A stretch of DNA of 64,000 bases, from NCBI GenBank assembly GCA_016870485.1, contig VGBM01000006.1:1-64000 (forward strand). The letters are read 5' to 3'. Below, one piece after another: positions 33,264 to 41,903 of the stretch; position 1 is the first letter of the stretch; every line of letters starts with the position of its first letter. The position numbers and the translations under genes are program-made. The stretch comes from Actinomycetota bacterium. Its GTDB lineage: Bacteria > Actinomycetota > Thermoleophilia > Gaiellales > F1-60-MAGs149. The notes under the pieces are model-generated. The model did no database searches. It saw only the letters and a program-made list of their open reading frames with translations, and was not told where the DNA came from.

Positions 33264-34027
33264 CCCGCGTCGAAGGGCAGCGTGCCGCCCGGCTCGAGGA
33301 TGCGGGCCGTGCAGGCGGGCGCCGTCTCCGCCAGCGCCGCCGCGAAGTCGTCGGCCGGCTCCCGCGGCGGCTCGCCGCGCCCGATCGGCCAGAGCGTGCC
33401 CCAGTGGATCGGGATCGCGATCCGGGCCTCGAGCCGGCGCGCAGCCTCGGCCGCGCGGGCCGGGTCCATGTGGCCGGGGCCGAGGCCCGGGCCCCAGCCG
33501 AAGATCGGCAGGCAGGCGACGTCGACGGGGCCGATGGCGGCCATCCCGTCGAAGAGGTCGGTGTCGCCGGCCACGTAGACGCTGCGTGCGGCCTCCAGCC
33601 GGTAGCCGATCGGGTCGGCGTGGGGGCCGAGCGGCTGGTCGCGCCTGCCGTCGTGCGCGGCGGGGGTGGCCAGCACCTCGATCCCGCCGATCCGCAGCCG
33701 CTCGCCCTCGGCGATCTCGGAGACGCGGGTGAAGCGCTTGCGGCGCAGGGTGCCCGCGGCGCCCCTGGGCACGACCACCGGCAGGTCCTTGCCGAGGCGC
33801 TCGAGCGAGGGCGGATCGAGGTGGTCGTGGTGCTGGTGCGTGATCAGCACGGCGTCGAGGCCGCGCAGCGCCGCGGCCGGCACGCGGTGGAAGCGCTTCA
33901 GGTGCAGGATCCGCGGGCGCAGGACGGGATCGACGATCACGCGCGCGCCGCCCATCGCGACCACCACCGTGCCGTGCCCGACCCACGTGAGGTGGTCGTG
34001 GTCGGCGGGCTGCGCGCCCTCGCTCAC
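33260..34027 (-). CDS. MBL-fold metal-dependent hydrolase (UlaG/NAPE-PLD-like)
   Basis: 255 residues. Zinc motif ITHQHHDHLD at about 60-69, then PAAHDGRR near 125, SVYVAGDTDLF near 150 and PIHWGTLWPIG near 205. This ordering matches the YfcX/NAPE-hydrolysing phospholipase D and UlaG-like branch, acting on phosphodiester or lactone bonds. GTG start overlaps the stop of the holin-phosphodiesterase fusion (GTGA); last gene of a three-gene leftward operon. Substrate unknown; a lipid-head-group or phosphodiester link with the upstream phosphodiesterase gene is possible. Confidence 0.87.
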   Translation of the reverse strand: MSEGAQPADHDHLTWVGHGTVVVAMGGARVIVDPVLRPRILHLKRFHRVPAAALRGLDAVLITHQHHDHLDPPSLERLGKDLPVVVPRGAAGTLRRKRFTRVSEIAEGERLRIGGIEVLATPAAHDGRRDQPLGPHADPIGYRLEAARSVYVAGDTDLFDGMAAIGPVDVACLPIFGWGPGLGPGHMDPARAAEAARRLEARIAIPIHWGTLWPIGRGEPPREPADDFAAALAETAPACTARILEPGGTLPFDAG

Positions 34028-36123
34028 TCCACCGGCGCGGCCTCGAGCGCGCGCACCCGCTCGAGGTGCTTCTCGCGGGCGCCGTCGTGGCCGAGGTCGT
34101 GCAGCCAGCCGATCAGGATCTCGTGGATCCGCTCGGCGCTGACCACGGGCTCGTCCGGCCAGCTGAACTCCGCGGGGAACAGGACGAAGGGGTGCATCTG
34201 CTCGCCGCCGAGACCGCCGTGGTGGCCGACGAGCTCCTCGAAGGCGCCGATCTCGCCCGTCATCGGGTCGTAGGCCGCGTTGACCATCAGGTCGGCGACG
34301 TGGGGGAAGCCGTCGGTGCGCAGCACGTGGCGCGCGGCGTTGGGCCCGAACGGCGCGAGCGGGTCCGTGCCCTCGATCGCGCCGGACTCGAGGTGGTGCA
34401 CGCCGTGGCGGCCGATCGCGAGTGCGCCGCGCTCGGCGGAGCGCACCAGCACGAAGCCGACGCCGTCGTGGGCGATCAGGCGGTGGATCAAAAACGGGTA
34501 GCGCTCGTTGATCTCCTCCATCGTCAGGCGGCCCGGCTCCTCGCCGAGGAAGACGAGGCCGAGGCTCCCCGAGGCCAGCACCTTGACCTCGGCGGCGGCG
34601 AAGGCGCCGGCGCCCTCCAGCGCGAGCTCGTGCTCGGGGCCGAGCACGATCGCGTCGCCGGAGCGGCGGCCGCGCGTGGCGGCGGTGACGACGCGGTTGC
34701 GCGCCCCGAGGACCTCGGAGGCGACGACGCTGAGCCGAGACCAGGCCTCGTCCTCGTCGAACTGGAGCGACCCGCCGTCGACGCCGCATGCGTCGTGCAC
34801 GAGCGCCTCCAGCGTCTGGCCGTGACGGTCCTCGAAGGTCGTGCCCTGACTCTGGCCGTGGTCGGAGAGGACGACGACGTGGTACGGGCGCGACGCCGTC
34901 GCCGCGGCGCGCGCGACGCGGCCGAAGGCGCGGTCGATGCCGCGCAGCACCTCGAGGGTGTCGAAGCGCTCGATGCCGGAGTGGTGGGCGACCTCGTCGT
35001 AGCCGACGAACGTGGAGTAGAGGACGGGACGGCCTGCGTAGGCGTCGCTGATCACGGTCTGGACGGCGATGTCGCGGAGGGTGACCACGGTGACGGCGCG
35101 CAGGAGCGAGTAGCGGAAGCCGCGCTTCACGCGGGGCACGACGTCGCGGCGGATCTGCTGCGCGGAGGCGAGCAGCTCGCGGCCGATGTCGACGATCCCG
35201 AGCACCAGCGTGCGGAACACCGTGTACGGGTTGGCGAAGTACGCGAAGTAGTCGGAGCCGCGGGTCGGGCGGGCCTGCAGCGCGGAGATCGTGAAGCTCG
35301 TGTGCTCGGCGTCGCCGGTGACGAGGTTGCCGCGGCTCGCGCCGCCGCCGGCGAGGAGGCCGCGCCCGTCGGAGTGGCGGCGCTCGATCTCCGCGGCGCC
35401 GGCGGGGTGGTTCGAGACGACGAACTCGCCGCGCTCCTTCTCGTACCAGCGGAACGCGGGGATGTCCTCGTTCGAGCCGTGCAGGATGCCGGCCTGGCTG
35501 GCGCTGGTCTGCGACGACCAGTCGCACTCCCAGCCCTCGAGGCGGTGCGTGCCCTCGCGGATCCAGCGGGCCAGCTCCGGGACGTTGCCGTCGCGGATCG
35601 CGCGCCGCAGGACGGGCTCGGCGAGCCCGTCGATCTCGAGGAAGAGGATCCCCGGCACGGCCTCGTCGAGCGTGGTGTCCGCGTGGCGGCGGGCCTGCCG
35701 GCGGATCACGTTGCGGTAGTAGAAGTCGTCGTCGTCGATCCCGAGGACCCCGGTCACGACCGTGTTCGTGATCGTGAGGAGGAACGCCACGACCAGTGCG
35801 GCCCAGAAGCTGTCGACGAAGACGCCGTTGGAGATGTTCAGGGCGACCCAGACGATCACCCCGTTCAGGAGCATCCCGGCCACGCCGAGGGTGAGCACGG
35901 TGATCGGCAGCGCGACGCGGATCAGGAGCGGCCAGACGACGGCGTTGGCGATCGTGATGGCGATCGCCGCGACGAAGGCGTGCGTCCAGTCCTGGATGTG
36001 CAGCCCACCGAGGAACTGGGAGGCCACGACCAGCGTCGCCGCGGCGACGGTGATCGTGAACGCCCCGCGGATGTAGGTGCGGGGGCTGCGCAGCGGGTTG
36101 CGCGACTGCGGGCGGGCGCTCAC
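34024..36123 (-). CDS. Fusion of holin-like membrane domain (PF04020 type) and alkaline-phosphatase-superfamily phosphodiesterase
   Basis: 699 residues. Residues about 15-130 hold four helices with the pattern of phage_holin_4_2/YvlD proteins (TIANAVVWPLLIRVALPITVLTLGVAGMLLNGVIVW). From about 155 a phosphodiesterase/nucleotide pyrophosphatase domain follows: ILFLEIDGLAEPVLRRAI with metal Asp, TSASQAGILHG (nucleophile Thr/Ser region), YSTFVGYDEVAHHSG, VVLSDHGQSQG. GTG start at 36123 overlaps the AMP-ligase stop; a TTG at 36129 is less likely. It probably hydrolyses a phosphodiester in lipids or nucleotides at the membrane. Confidence 0.85.
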   Translation of the reverse strand: MSARPQSRNPLRSPRTYIRGAFTITVAAATLVVASQFLGGLHIQDWTHAFVAAIAITIANAVVWPLLIRVALPITVLTLGVAGMLLNGVIVWVALNISNGVFVDSFWAALVVAFLLTITNTVVTGVLGIDDDDFYYRNVIRRQARRHADTTLDEAVPGILFLEIDGLAEPVLRRAIRDGNVPELARWIREGTHRLEGWECDWSSQTSASQAGILHGSNEDIPAFRWYEKERGEFVVSNHPAGAAEIERRHSDGRGLLAGGGASRGNLVTGDAEHTSFTISALQARPTRGSDYFAYFANPYTVFRTLVLGIVDIGRELLASAQQIRRDVVPRVKRGFRYSLLRAVTVVTLRDIAVQTVISDAYAGRPVLYSTFVGYDEVAHHSGIERFDTLEVLRGIDRAFGRVARAAATASRPYHVVVLSDHGQSQGTTFEDRHGQTLEALVHDACGVDGGSLQFDEDEAWSRLSVVASEVLGARNRVVTAATRGRRSGDAIVLGPEHELALEGAGAFAAAEVKVLASGSLGLVFLGEEPGRLTMEEINERYPFLIHRLIAHDGVGFVLVRSAERGALAIGRHGVHHLESGAIEGTDPLAPFGPNAARHVLRTDGFPHVADLMVNAAYDPMTGEIGAFEELVGHHGGLGGEQMHPFVLFPAEFSWPDEPVVSAERIHEILIGWLHDLGHDGAREKHLERVRALEAAPVE

Positions 36124-37535
36124 CCGCAAAGCCGCTTCTTCTGCACCTTGCCGAGCGCGTTGCGCGGCAGCTCGGCGACGCGGGTGATCGCGCGGGGGCG
36201 CTTGTGGGGCGCGAGCCGGTCGGCGACGTGCTGCACCAGCTCATCATCGGCGAGGCCCGCGTCCGGTGCAATCACCACCCAGGCGGCAATGCGCTCGCCG
36301 AGGTCGTCGTCGGGGAGGCCGAGGACGGCGGCCTCGAGGACGGCGGGGTGCTCGAGGAGCGCCGCCTCGACCTCGCCCGCGCCGACCCGGTAGCCACCGG
36401 TCTTGATCAGGTCGGTGGAGCTGCGGCCGACGAGGCGCAGCACCCCCTCGTCGTCGAGCGACCCGACGTCGCCCGTCCGGAACCAGCCGTCGCGGAAGGC
36501 CGCGTCCGTCGCCTCCGGGCTGCCGAGGTAGCCGACGAAGAGGGCGTCGCTCCGGATTTCGACCTCGCCCAGCGCGTCGCCGGGTGGCAGGGGCGCCCCG
36601 GCGTCGTCGACGATCCGGATCGCGACCCCGGGCAGCGCGGTGCCGACGGCGCCGGGGATGCGCGGGCCGTCGTGGCGGGCGCTCGCGATCATCAGCGCCT
36701 CGCTCATCCCGTAGCGCTCCACGATCCGCTGGCCCGTCACGGCGGCGTACGCCTCGTGGACGCGGGCGGGCAGGGCGGCCGAGCCCGAGACGACGAGCCG
36801 CGCCCGTCCGATCGCGGCGGCGACCGCGGGGTCCGCCTCGGCGGCCTCGAGCAGGCGCCCGTGCATCGTCGGCACCGCGAAGAGCACGGTGGCGTCGCCG
36901 GCGAGGGCGGCGGCGATCGCCGCCGGGGAGAAGCGGCCCGTGTGGCGCACGCCGCCGCCGCGGCGCAGCGGGCCGAGCACGCCGAGGACGAGCCCGTGCA
37001 CGTGGAAGAGCGGCAAGGCCTGCGCGACCACGTCGTCGGCGGTCCAGGCCCAGGCCTCCGCGAGGGCGTCGAGGTTGGCGGCCAGCGCTCGCCGCGGCAG
37101 GACGACGCCCTTGGGCGGCCCGGTCGTGCCCGACGTGTAGACGATCAGGGCGGTCGCGTTCGGGTCGGCCGCCTCGGCGACCGGCTCGGCGCGGGCCGTG
37201 GCGTCGACGGCGATCCGGCGCAGGCCCGCGAGCACGGGGGGCAGCTCGGCGCCCGGGGCGCAGAGGACCGCGGCGGGGGCACTGTCGCCCGTCTCGTGCG
37301 CGAGCTCCTGCTCGCCCGAGGCGGGGTTGAGGGGCACGAGCTCGACCCCTGCGACGATCGCGCCGGCGGCGCCGAGCGCCGTCTCGATGCGCGGCTCGCA
37401 CCACAGGGCGACGCGGTCGGTAGCGGCCAGGTCGCGTGCGACGGCGCCCACGGCCCGGGCCAGCTCGTCGCCGTCGAGGCGGGAGCCCGCCACCTCGAGC
37501 GAGGCGCGCGCGAGGCCGGGGAGGAGCGCGGTCAC
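36120..37535 (-). CDS. AMP-dependent acyl-CoA ligase, malonyl-CoA-synthetase-like
   Basis: 471 residues. P-loop IVYTSGTTGPPKGVVLP near residue 135, then LPLFHVHGL, the MSEALMIASARHDGPRIPGAVGTALPG region, GWFRTGDVG, STDLIKTGGYRVG and the C-terminal lysine region LPRNALGKVQKKRL. Size and HVHGL/TGGYRVG motifs resemble MatB-type ligases for short dicarboxylic or branched acids. GTG start with TAGACT (complement of 37544-37549) 8 bases upstream. First gene of the leftward operon with the fusion phosphodiesterase and MBL hydrolase. Confidence 0.88.
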   Translation of the reverse strand: MTALLPGLARASLEVAGSRLDGDELARAVGAVARDLAATDRVALWCEPRIETALGAAGAIVAGVELVPLNPASGEQELAHETGDSAPAAVLCAPGAELPPVLAGLRRIAVDATARAEPVAEAADPNATALIVYTSGTTGPPKGVVLPRRALAANLDALAEAWAWTADDVVAQALPLFHVHGLVLGVLGPLRRGGGVRHTGRFSPAAIAAALAGDATVLFAVPTMHGRLLEAAEADPAVAAAIGRARLVVSGSAALPARVHEAYAAVTGQRIVERYGMSEALMIASARHDGPRIPGAVGTALPGVAIRIVDDAGAPLPPGDALGEVEIRSDALFVGYLGSPEATDAAFRDGWFRTGDVGSLDDEGVLRLVGRSSTDLIKTGGYRVGAGEVEAALLEHPAVLEAAVLGLPDDDLGERIAAWVVIAPDAGLADDELVQHVADRLAPHKRPRAITRVAELPRNALGKVQKKRLCG

Positions 37536-37572
37536 GGAGCGGCAGTCTAGTCGCCGGGCTAGAGTGGCCACG
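37536..37572. promoter_or_regulatory. Compact divergent promoter pair
   Basis: Only 37 bases separate two start codons, yet each has its own hexamer: TAGACT read leftward (complement of 37544-37549) 8 bases from the ligase GTG, and TAGAGT (37560-37565) 7 bases from the DUF3891 ATG. The -35 regions must lie inside the opposite genes or be crossed by the opposing polymerase, so the two promoters should exclude each other. Confidence 0.6.
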
Positions 37573-38277
37573 ATGATCCGCCGCCCGACCGATGCCGGCT
37601 GGGAGCTCGTCGCGCAGCCCGACCACGGGCGGCTGTCGGCCGACATCCTCAGCTGCCTCGCGGAGCGCCCGCGGGGTCCCGAGGAGGGGTTCCGGGCGGC
37701 CGTGGCGCACCACGACGACGGCTGGGTGGAGCGCGACGCCGCGCCCCGGCCGGGTCCCGACGGCGGCCCGGAGACCTTCCTCGACCTCGCCCTCGTCGAC
37801 CACCTCGCGCTGTCCGACGCGTCGGTGCGGATCGCGGGCGAGCACCACCCGTACGCGGAGGCGGTGGTGGCCCGGCACGTGGCCTGGCTCCACGGCGCGC
37901 GACCCGTCGCCGACCCCGACCTCGCCGACGAGCGCGACCGCGCCGTCGGCCGCTGGCGCGTCACCGCCGACCGGCAGGCCGCGGCGGTCGGCGTCGCCCC
38001 GGCCGACCTCGAGCGCGACCAGCGGCTGTGCGCGCTCGTCGACCTCCTGTCGTTGTGGGTCGCGGGCTGGCCGGAGTCCGACGCCCTTCCCCTGGAGGGG
38101 CCCGACGGCGACGAGCTCGACGCCGAGCGGGCGGCCGACGGGTCCGTGCGGCTGCCCGTATCGCTCCTGCCCGTGCCCCGGCGGGTCGCCGTGCCCGTCG
38201 TGTGCGTCGCGCGCGTCGAGCCGTACGCGCCGTGCGAGCGCGGCACCCGCGAGATCGAGCTGGTGCCCGCCCCGTGA
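37573..38277 (+). CDS. DUF3891-family protein
   Basis: 234 residues. Starts IRRPTDAGWELVAQPDHGRLSADIL, with FRAAVAHHDDGWVERD near 45 and ISGEHHPY-like IAGEHHPYAEAVVARHVAWLH near 95; the conserved QPDHxxLSA and HHDxGW His/Asp patterns match DUF3891 and suggest a metal-dependent HD-like hydrolase fold. Function unknown. ATG 7 bases after TAGAGT, leaderless. The stop overlaps the GTG of the FAD-linked oxidase. Confidence 0.85.
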   Translation: MIRRPTDAGWELVAQPDHGRLSADILSCLAERPRGPEEGFRAAVAHHDDGWVERDAAPRPGPDGGPETFLDLALVDHLALSDASVRIAGEHHPYAEAVVARHVAWLHGARPVADPDLADERDRAVGRWRVTADRQAAAVGVAPADLERDQRLCALVDLLSLWVAGWPESDALPLEGPDGDELDAERAADGSVRLPVSLLPVPRRVAVPVVCVARVEPYAPCERGTREIELVPAP

Positions 38278-39647
38278 GCGGCCTCGCCGACGACCTCGCC
38301 CGGCTCGTCGGGCCCGAGTGGGTCGAGGCGCCGGTCGTCGACCGCGACTGGCTGCAGGACGGCACCGAGAGCGCCGCGGTCACGGGCGCCGCGGAGGCGG
38401 TGGCCCGCCCCGGATCTCCCGACGAGGTGCGCGGGCTCGCGCGCTGGGCCGGGGCGAACGGGGTGCCGCTCGTGCCGCGCGGCGGCGGCACCGGCTACGC
38501 CGCGGGCGCCGTGCCCGTCACCGGGTCCGTGGTCGTCTCGCTCGATCGCCTGTGCGCCGTGCGTGAGCGGCGCCCCGAGACCTGGTCGATCGGGGTGGAG
38601 GCCGGCGTCACCACGGCGGAGGTGCGGCGGCTGGCCCGCGAGGACGCGCTCTGGTACCCGCCGGATCCGGGCGCCGGCGAGCAGTCGCAGATCGGCGGCA
38701 ACGTCGCCACGAACGCCGGCGGGCCGCACTGCTTCAAGTACGGCGTGACGGGGCACTGGGTGACGGCGCTCGAGGCCGTGCTCGGCACGGGCGAGCTCGT
38801 GCGCACCGGCGCGGGCCTCCCGAAGGACGTCTCGACGCTCGACCTGCGCTCGCTCCTCGTCGGCTCGGAGGGCGCGCTCGGGATCATCACGGCGGTCTGG
38901 CTGCGCCTGATCCCCGAGCCCGAGGCGCGGCTGCCCGTCCTCGCCGTGTTCGGGTCCGCGCAGGACGGGGCCGACGCGGTCTCCCTGGCGATGGCCAGCG
39001 GGGTCGTCCCGGCGGCGCTCGAGTTCCTCGACCGCGGCGCCATCGAGGCGGCCCGCGCGACCTACCCGGGCGACCTGCCGGCCGACGCCGAGTTCGCGGT
39101 GATCGCGGAGGCCGACGGCACCCTCGCCGGGGCGACGGCGGAGCGCGACCTGATCGCCGCGATGCTGCGGCCCACCGCGACCGACCTGATCGCCCCCGGC
39201 GCCGACGAGGCGGCGCGCATCTGGGCGTGGCGGGACGGCGTCTCCCTCGGCGTCCTCGCGCGCCGGGGCGGCAAGCTCAGCGAGGACATCGCGGTGCCCG
39301 TCGACCGCCTCGCCGAGGCCGTCATCGCGGTGCGCGCGCTCGGCGAGGAGGTCGGGCTGGAGACGACCAGCTGGGGCCACGCCGGCGACGGCAACCTGCA
39401 CGCCTCGTTCATGTTCGACCGCGCCGACCCCGACCAGCTCGCGCGGGCCACGGCGGCCGCGCCGCGCCTCTTCGCGCTCGCCCGGTCGCTCGGCGGCGCG
39501 ATCTCGGGCGAGCACGGCGTCGGCCGCTTCAAGGTCGAGGCCGCGGCCGAGCAGGACCCCGCGCTGCTCGCGGTCCAGCGGCGCCTGAAGGACGCCCTCG
39601 ACCCGCACGGGATCATGAACCCGGGCGCGAAGGTGCCGCCGGCCTAG
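38274..39647 (+). CDS. FAD-linked oxidase, GlcD/D-lactate dehydrogenase family
   Basis: 457 residues. PCMH-type FAD domain: VPRGGGTGYAAGAVPVTGSVV, the pyrophosphate loop GAGEQSQIGGNVATNAGG, and LLVGSEGALGIITAVWLRL. C-terminal catalytic cap with WGHAGDGNLHASFMFD and GGAISGEHGVGRFKVEA, typical of glycolate/D-2-hydroxyacid dehydrogenases. No Fe-S partner subunit (GlcF) next to it. Starts with GTG inside the DUF3891 stop. Convergent 4-base overlap with the APH gene. Substrate likely a 2-hydroxy acid. Confidence 0.92.
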   Translation: MSGLADDLARLVGPEWVEAPVVDRDWLQDGTESAAVTGAAEAVARPGSPDEVRGLARWAGANGVPLVPRGGGTGYAAGAVPVTGSVVVSLDRLCAVRERRPETWSIGVEAGVTTAEVRRLAREDALWYPPDPGAGEQSQIGGNVATNAGGPHCFKYGVTGHWVTALEAVLGTGELVRTGAGLPKDVSTLDLRSLLVGSEGALGIITAVWLRLIPEPEARLPVLAVFGSAQDGADAVSLAMASGVVPAALEFLDRGAIEAARATYPGDLPADAEFAVIAEADGTLAGATAERDLIAAMLRPTATDLIAPGADEAARIWAWRDGVSLGVLARRGGKLSEDIAVPVDRLAEAVIAVRALGEEVGLETTSWGHAGDGNLHASFMFDRADPDQLARATAAAPRLFALARSLGGAISGEHGVGRFKVEAAAEQDPALLAVQRRLKDALDPHGIMNPGAKVPPA

Positions 39648-40486
39648 GTCCGCCAGCTGCCGGGGCGGCCGGCGAGGGCGTCCGCGAGCCGGTCGCGCAC
39701 GTGGCCGGCGGTCGCCGGGTCCGCGGCCCGCGCCGCGAGCCACGCCACGGACAGGATCTCGCGCGTCCCGATCGCGGCGGCGAGCGCCGCCGCGTCGACC
39801 GCGCCCGCGAGGTCCTCGTAGCCGGCGCGGTGGGACGGGAAGCGTGACGGGCCCGTGCCCAGCCGCCGCTCGACGACCTCGAGCGGGGCGAGATCGTAGA
39901 CGGCGGGCCCGATCGAGAGGTACTCGGGGTCGATCATCAGCCACGGCCCGGCCTCGTCGGCGAACCAGTTCGCGGGGTGGGCGTCGGCGTGGAGGACGGC
40001 CGGCTCGCCCGTGACGAGCGCCCAGCGCTCGTCGACGGCGCCGAGGAGGGCGGAGCGCTGATCGCGGTCGAGGACGTCGGGCGCGCGGTCCAGCCAGTGC
40101 TCCGCCAGGCGCACGGGGTCGAACACGGGGAGGTCGACCGCGTCCTGCCGCAGGAGCAGCAGGCCCTGCGCGTGGTGGGCGGCGAGGCTCGCGCCGGCCG
40201 GCGCGAGGTCCGCGATGCCGTCGAGGCCGGGGGTCGTGCGCGGGTAGGCGACGACGAGGGCGCCGTCGCGCTCGACCGGGTCGTCGAGGCGCTGGAGCAG
40301 GCGCGGCAGCAGCATGGCCGCGGCGAGGGCGCGACGGTCGTCGTCGGTCGGCGCGGGGATGACGCGGGCCACGTGGTCCTCGTCGAGGGCGACCGTGACG
40401 TGGTCGGCGGCCCGCAGCACCGCGGCTCGGCCCGGGTCGAGGCCGAACGCCGCGCAGGCGACCGCGACCGCCTCCTCGGGGCTCAC
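39644..40486 (-). CDS. Aminoglycoside phosphotransferase-fold kinase (APH family)
   Basis: 280 residues. Protein-kinase-like fold with catalytic loop LHADAHPANWF (H-x-D-x4-N) near 185 and metal-binding MIDPEYLSIGP (usual IDWE/IDFD) near 205. Substrate could be a small sugar, choline-like compound or antibiotic; nothing indicates resistance. GTG start overlaps the stop of the 60-residue upstream protein (GTGA). A longer in-frame extension upstream is low-complexity Arg-rich and unlikely. Confidence 0.85.
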   Translation of the reverse strand: MSPEEAVAVACAAFGLDPGRAAVLRAADHVTVALDEDHVARVIPAPTDDDRRALAAAMLLPRLLQRLDDPVERDGALVVAYPRTTPGLDGIADLAPAGASLAAHHAQGLLLLRQDAVDLPVFDPVRLAEHWLDRAPDVLDRDQRSALLGAVDERWALVTGEPAVLHADAHPANWFADEAGPWLMIDPEYLSIGPAVYDLAPLEVVERRLGTGPSRFPSHRAGYEDLAGAVDAAALAAAIGTREILSVAWLAARAADPATAGHVRDRLADALAGRPGSWRT

Positions 40487-40665
40487 GACTCGAGCGTCTG
40501 CAGCGCGTCGGACACCAGAGATAGCGCGTCCTCGACCGTCTCCGGCACGTCGTCGCCGCCCTGCCTGAGCAGGGTCAGGCACTGGCGCAGGGCGTGGTCG
40601 GCGCCGCGCAGGTGCTGCACGGCGGTGACCAGCTCCTGGGCCGCAGGGGTCATCCCGTCGCTCAT
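40483..40665 (-). CDS. Small helical protein, unknown function
   Basis: 60 residues, ATG start, stop overlapping the APH start by 4 bases, itself 4 bases downstream of the SIS gene stop. Composition is amphipathic helical (AVQHLRGADHALRQCLTLLR; VEDALSLVSDALQTL) with no membrane segment or known motif. Its tight packing in a three-gene leftward operon (SIS, this gene, APH kinase) and normal codon use argue that it is translated. Possibly a small partner of either neighbour. Confidence 0.65.
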   Translation of the reverse strand: MSDGMTPAAQELVTAVQHLRGADHALRQCLTLLRQGGDDVPETVEDALSLVSDALQTLES

Positions 40666-40669
40666 CGGC

Positions 40670-41824
40670 CTACCACTCCTCGTCGTTCTCGGCGATCGCC
40701 GCGGCCTCGCGCCACGCCTCCTCCTCCCGGCGGATCAGGTCCGGGTAGGTGCCGCGCGCGTGCACGAGCTCGAGCGTCAGGACCTGCAGTGCGATCGCGC
40801 TCGCGGTCAGCGCGCTCGTGGTCGGCGACAGCTTGGCGGCGTGGGGGAGGAGCATCCGCCCGGCGCTGGTCAGCTCACGGCCCCAGACGCCCTCGACGGC
40901 CGGCACCATGATCGCGGCGCAGGGCATCCCGACCCGCCGGGCCGCGCGCAGCGCGAGCCGGCCGCGGTCCGAGCGCCGCGCCCGCCCGCGGTGCTCCGTG
41001 GCGAACACCACGAGACCCGTCTTGTCGTCGCAGGCGGGCAGGTGCCCGTGCAGGAACGTCTCGAGGTCGCGGGCGGCGGACGGAAGGTACAGGCCCTCCT
41101 CGACCTTCAGCACCAGCTCGTCGGCGCTGATCCGGTCGTAGCCGCCGCCGATTGCGATCAGACGCTCGACGCCGGCGAAGGCGCCTGCGATCTCCGCCGC
41201 CTGCTGGCGCAGGGCGAGGCACTCGCGCAGGTGCGTGCGCAGCGCGTTGGCGTCGACCGGCCGCCCCGACAGGAGCCCGGCGATCACCGCGCCGGCGGTC
41301 ATCGGCGAGAGGTAGCCGACCGTGTGGCACCAGCTGCGGTCCTGCATCGGCGTCAGCGCGACGGCGTTCGCGGCCCCCTTCAGCGCGCCGTCCGGGTTCG
41401 CCGTGATCAGCCCGACCCAGGCACCCGCCTCCTCGGCCGCGGTCATCGCGTGCAGGGTGCCGCGCGTGCCGCCGTCGTGCGAGATCGCGATCACCGCGCC
41501 GCCTTCCGGCATGTCGAGGGCGGCCTCGAGGGCCTGGCGCCCGACCGGGCGGACCCCGCGGTGGCCGAACGCCTCGTCGAGCTGGGCGGCGACGGCGCGC
41601 GCCGCGTGCTCGCTGGTGCCGCAGCCGACGACGGTGATCGGCTCGCCCGCCGCGTGGACCTCGGCGAGCCGCTTGGCGAAGCGCTCGAACGACTTCGCGA
41701 GCGCCTTCAGGGAGGCGATCCGCTCGGCCAGCTCGGGCTCCGCGTCGATCATCTCCTCCATCGTCCAGGGGCGCTCGTCGCGCAGTTCGGGGAACCAGTC
41801 CTCGTGCCAGGCGGGCCGCGTCAT
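40670..41824 (-). CDS. Double SIS-domain sugar-phosphate isomerase/aldolase-like protein
   Basis: 384 residues. First SIS domain ITVVGCGTSEHAARAVAAQLDE at about 62-85 with AVIAISHDGGTRGTLHAM near 130; second with LIAIGGGYDRISADELVLKVEEG near 235, then ETFLHGHLPACDDKTGLVVF. Pattern matches GlmS-isomerase/AgaS/FrlB-like enzymes, without a glutaminase domain. The HGHLP motif replaces the usual FxHGP. ATG 7 bases after TAGACT (complement of 41832-41837). Divergent from the periplasmic binding protein gene; in an operon with the 60-residue protein and APH kinase. A kinase next to a phosphosugar enzyme suggests a small sugar/amine pathway. Confidence 0.87.
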   Translation of the reverse strand: MTRPAWHEDWFPELRDERPWTMEEMIDAEPELAERIASLKALAKSFERFAKRLAEVHAAGEPITVVGCGTSEHAARAVAAQLDEAFGHRGVRPVGRQALEAALDMPEGGAVIAISHDGGTRGTLHAMTAAEEAGAWVGLITANPDGALKGAANAVALTPMQDRSWCHTVGYLSPMTAGAVIAGLLSGRPVDANALRTHLRECLALRQQAAEIAGAFAGVERLIAIGGGYDRISADELVLKVEEGLYLPSAARDLETFLHGHLPACDDKTGLVVFATEHRGRARRSDRGRLALRAARRVGMPCAAIMVPAVEGVWGRELTSAGRMLLPHAAKLSPTTSALTASAIALQVLTLELVHARGTYPDLIRREEEAWREAAAIAENDEEW

Positions 41825-41903
41825 CTCCGCGAGTCTATCGCCGGCGGTCGCGGGCGCCAAGCGCCCTCCCCACGGCGCGGCGAGGTGCCGTACCCTAGGC
41901 GTC

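Noticed and set aside
30213-33986. Very long leftward open frame (over 1200 codons) opposite the SbcD/SbcC genes
   Set aside because: Product is low-complexity Arg/Gly/Ala/His rich with no domain; long antisense frames are expected at this G+C content opposite real genes with GC-rich third positions.
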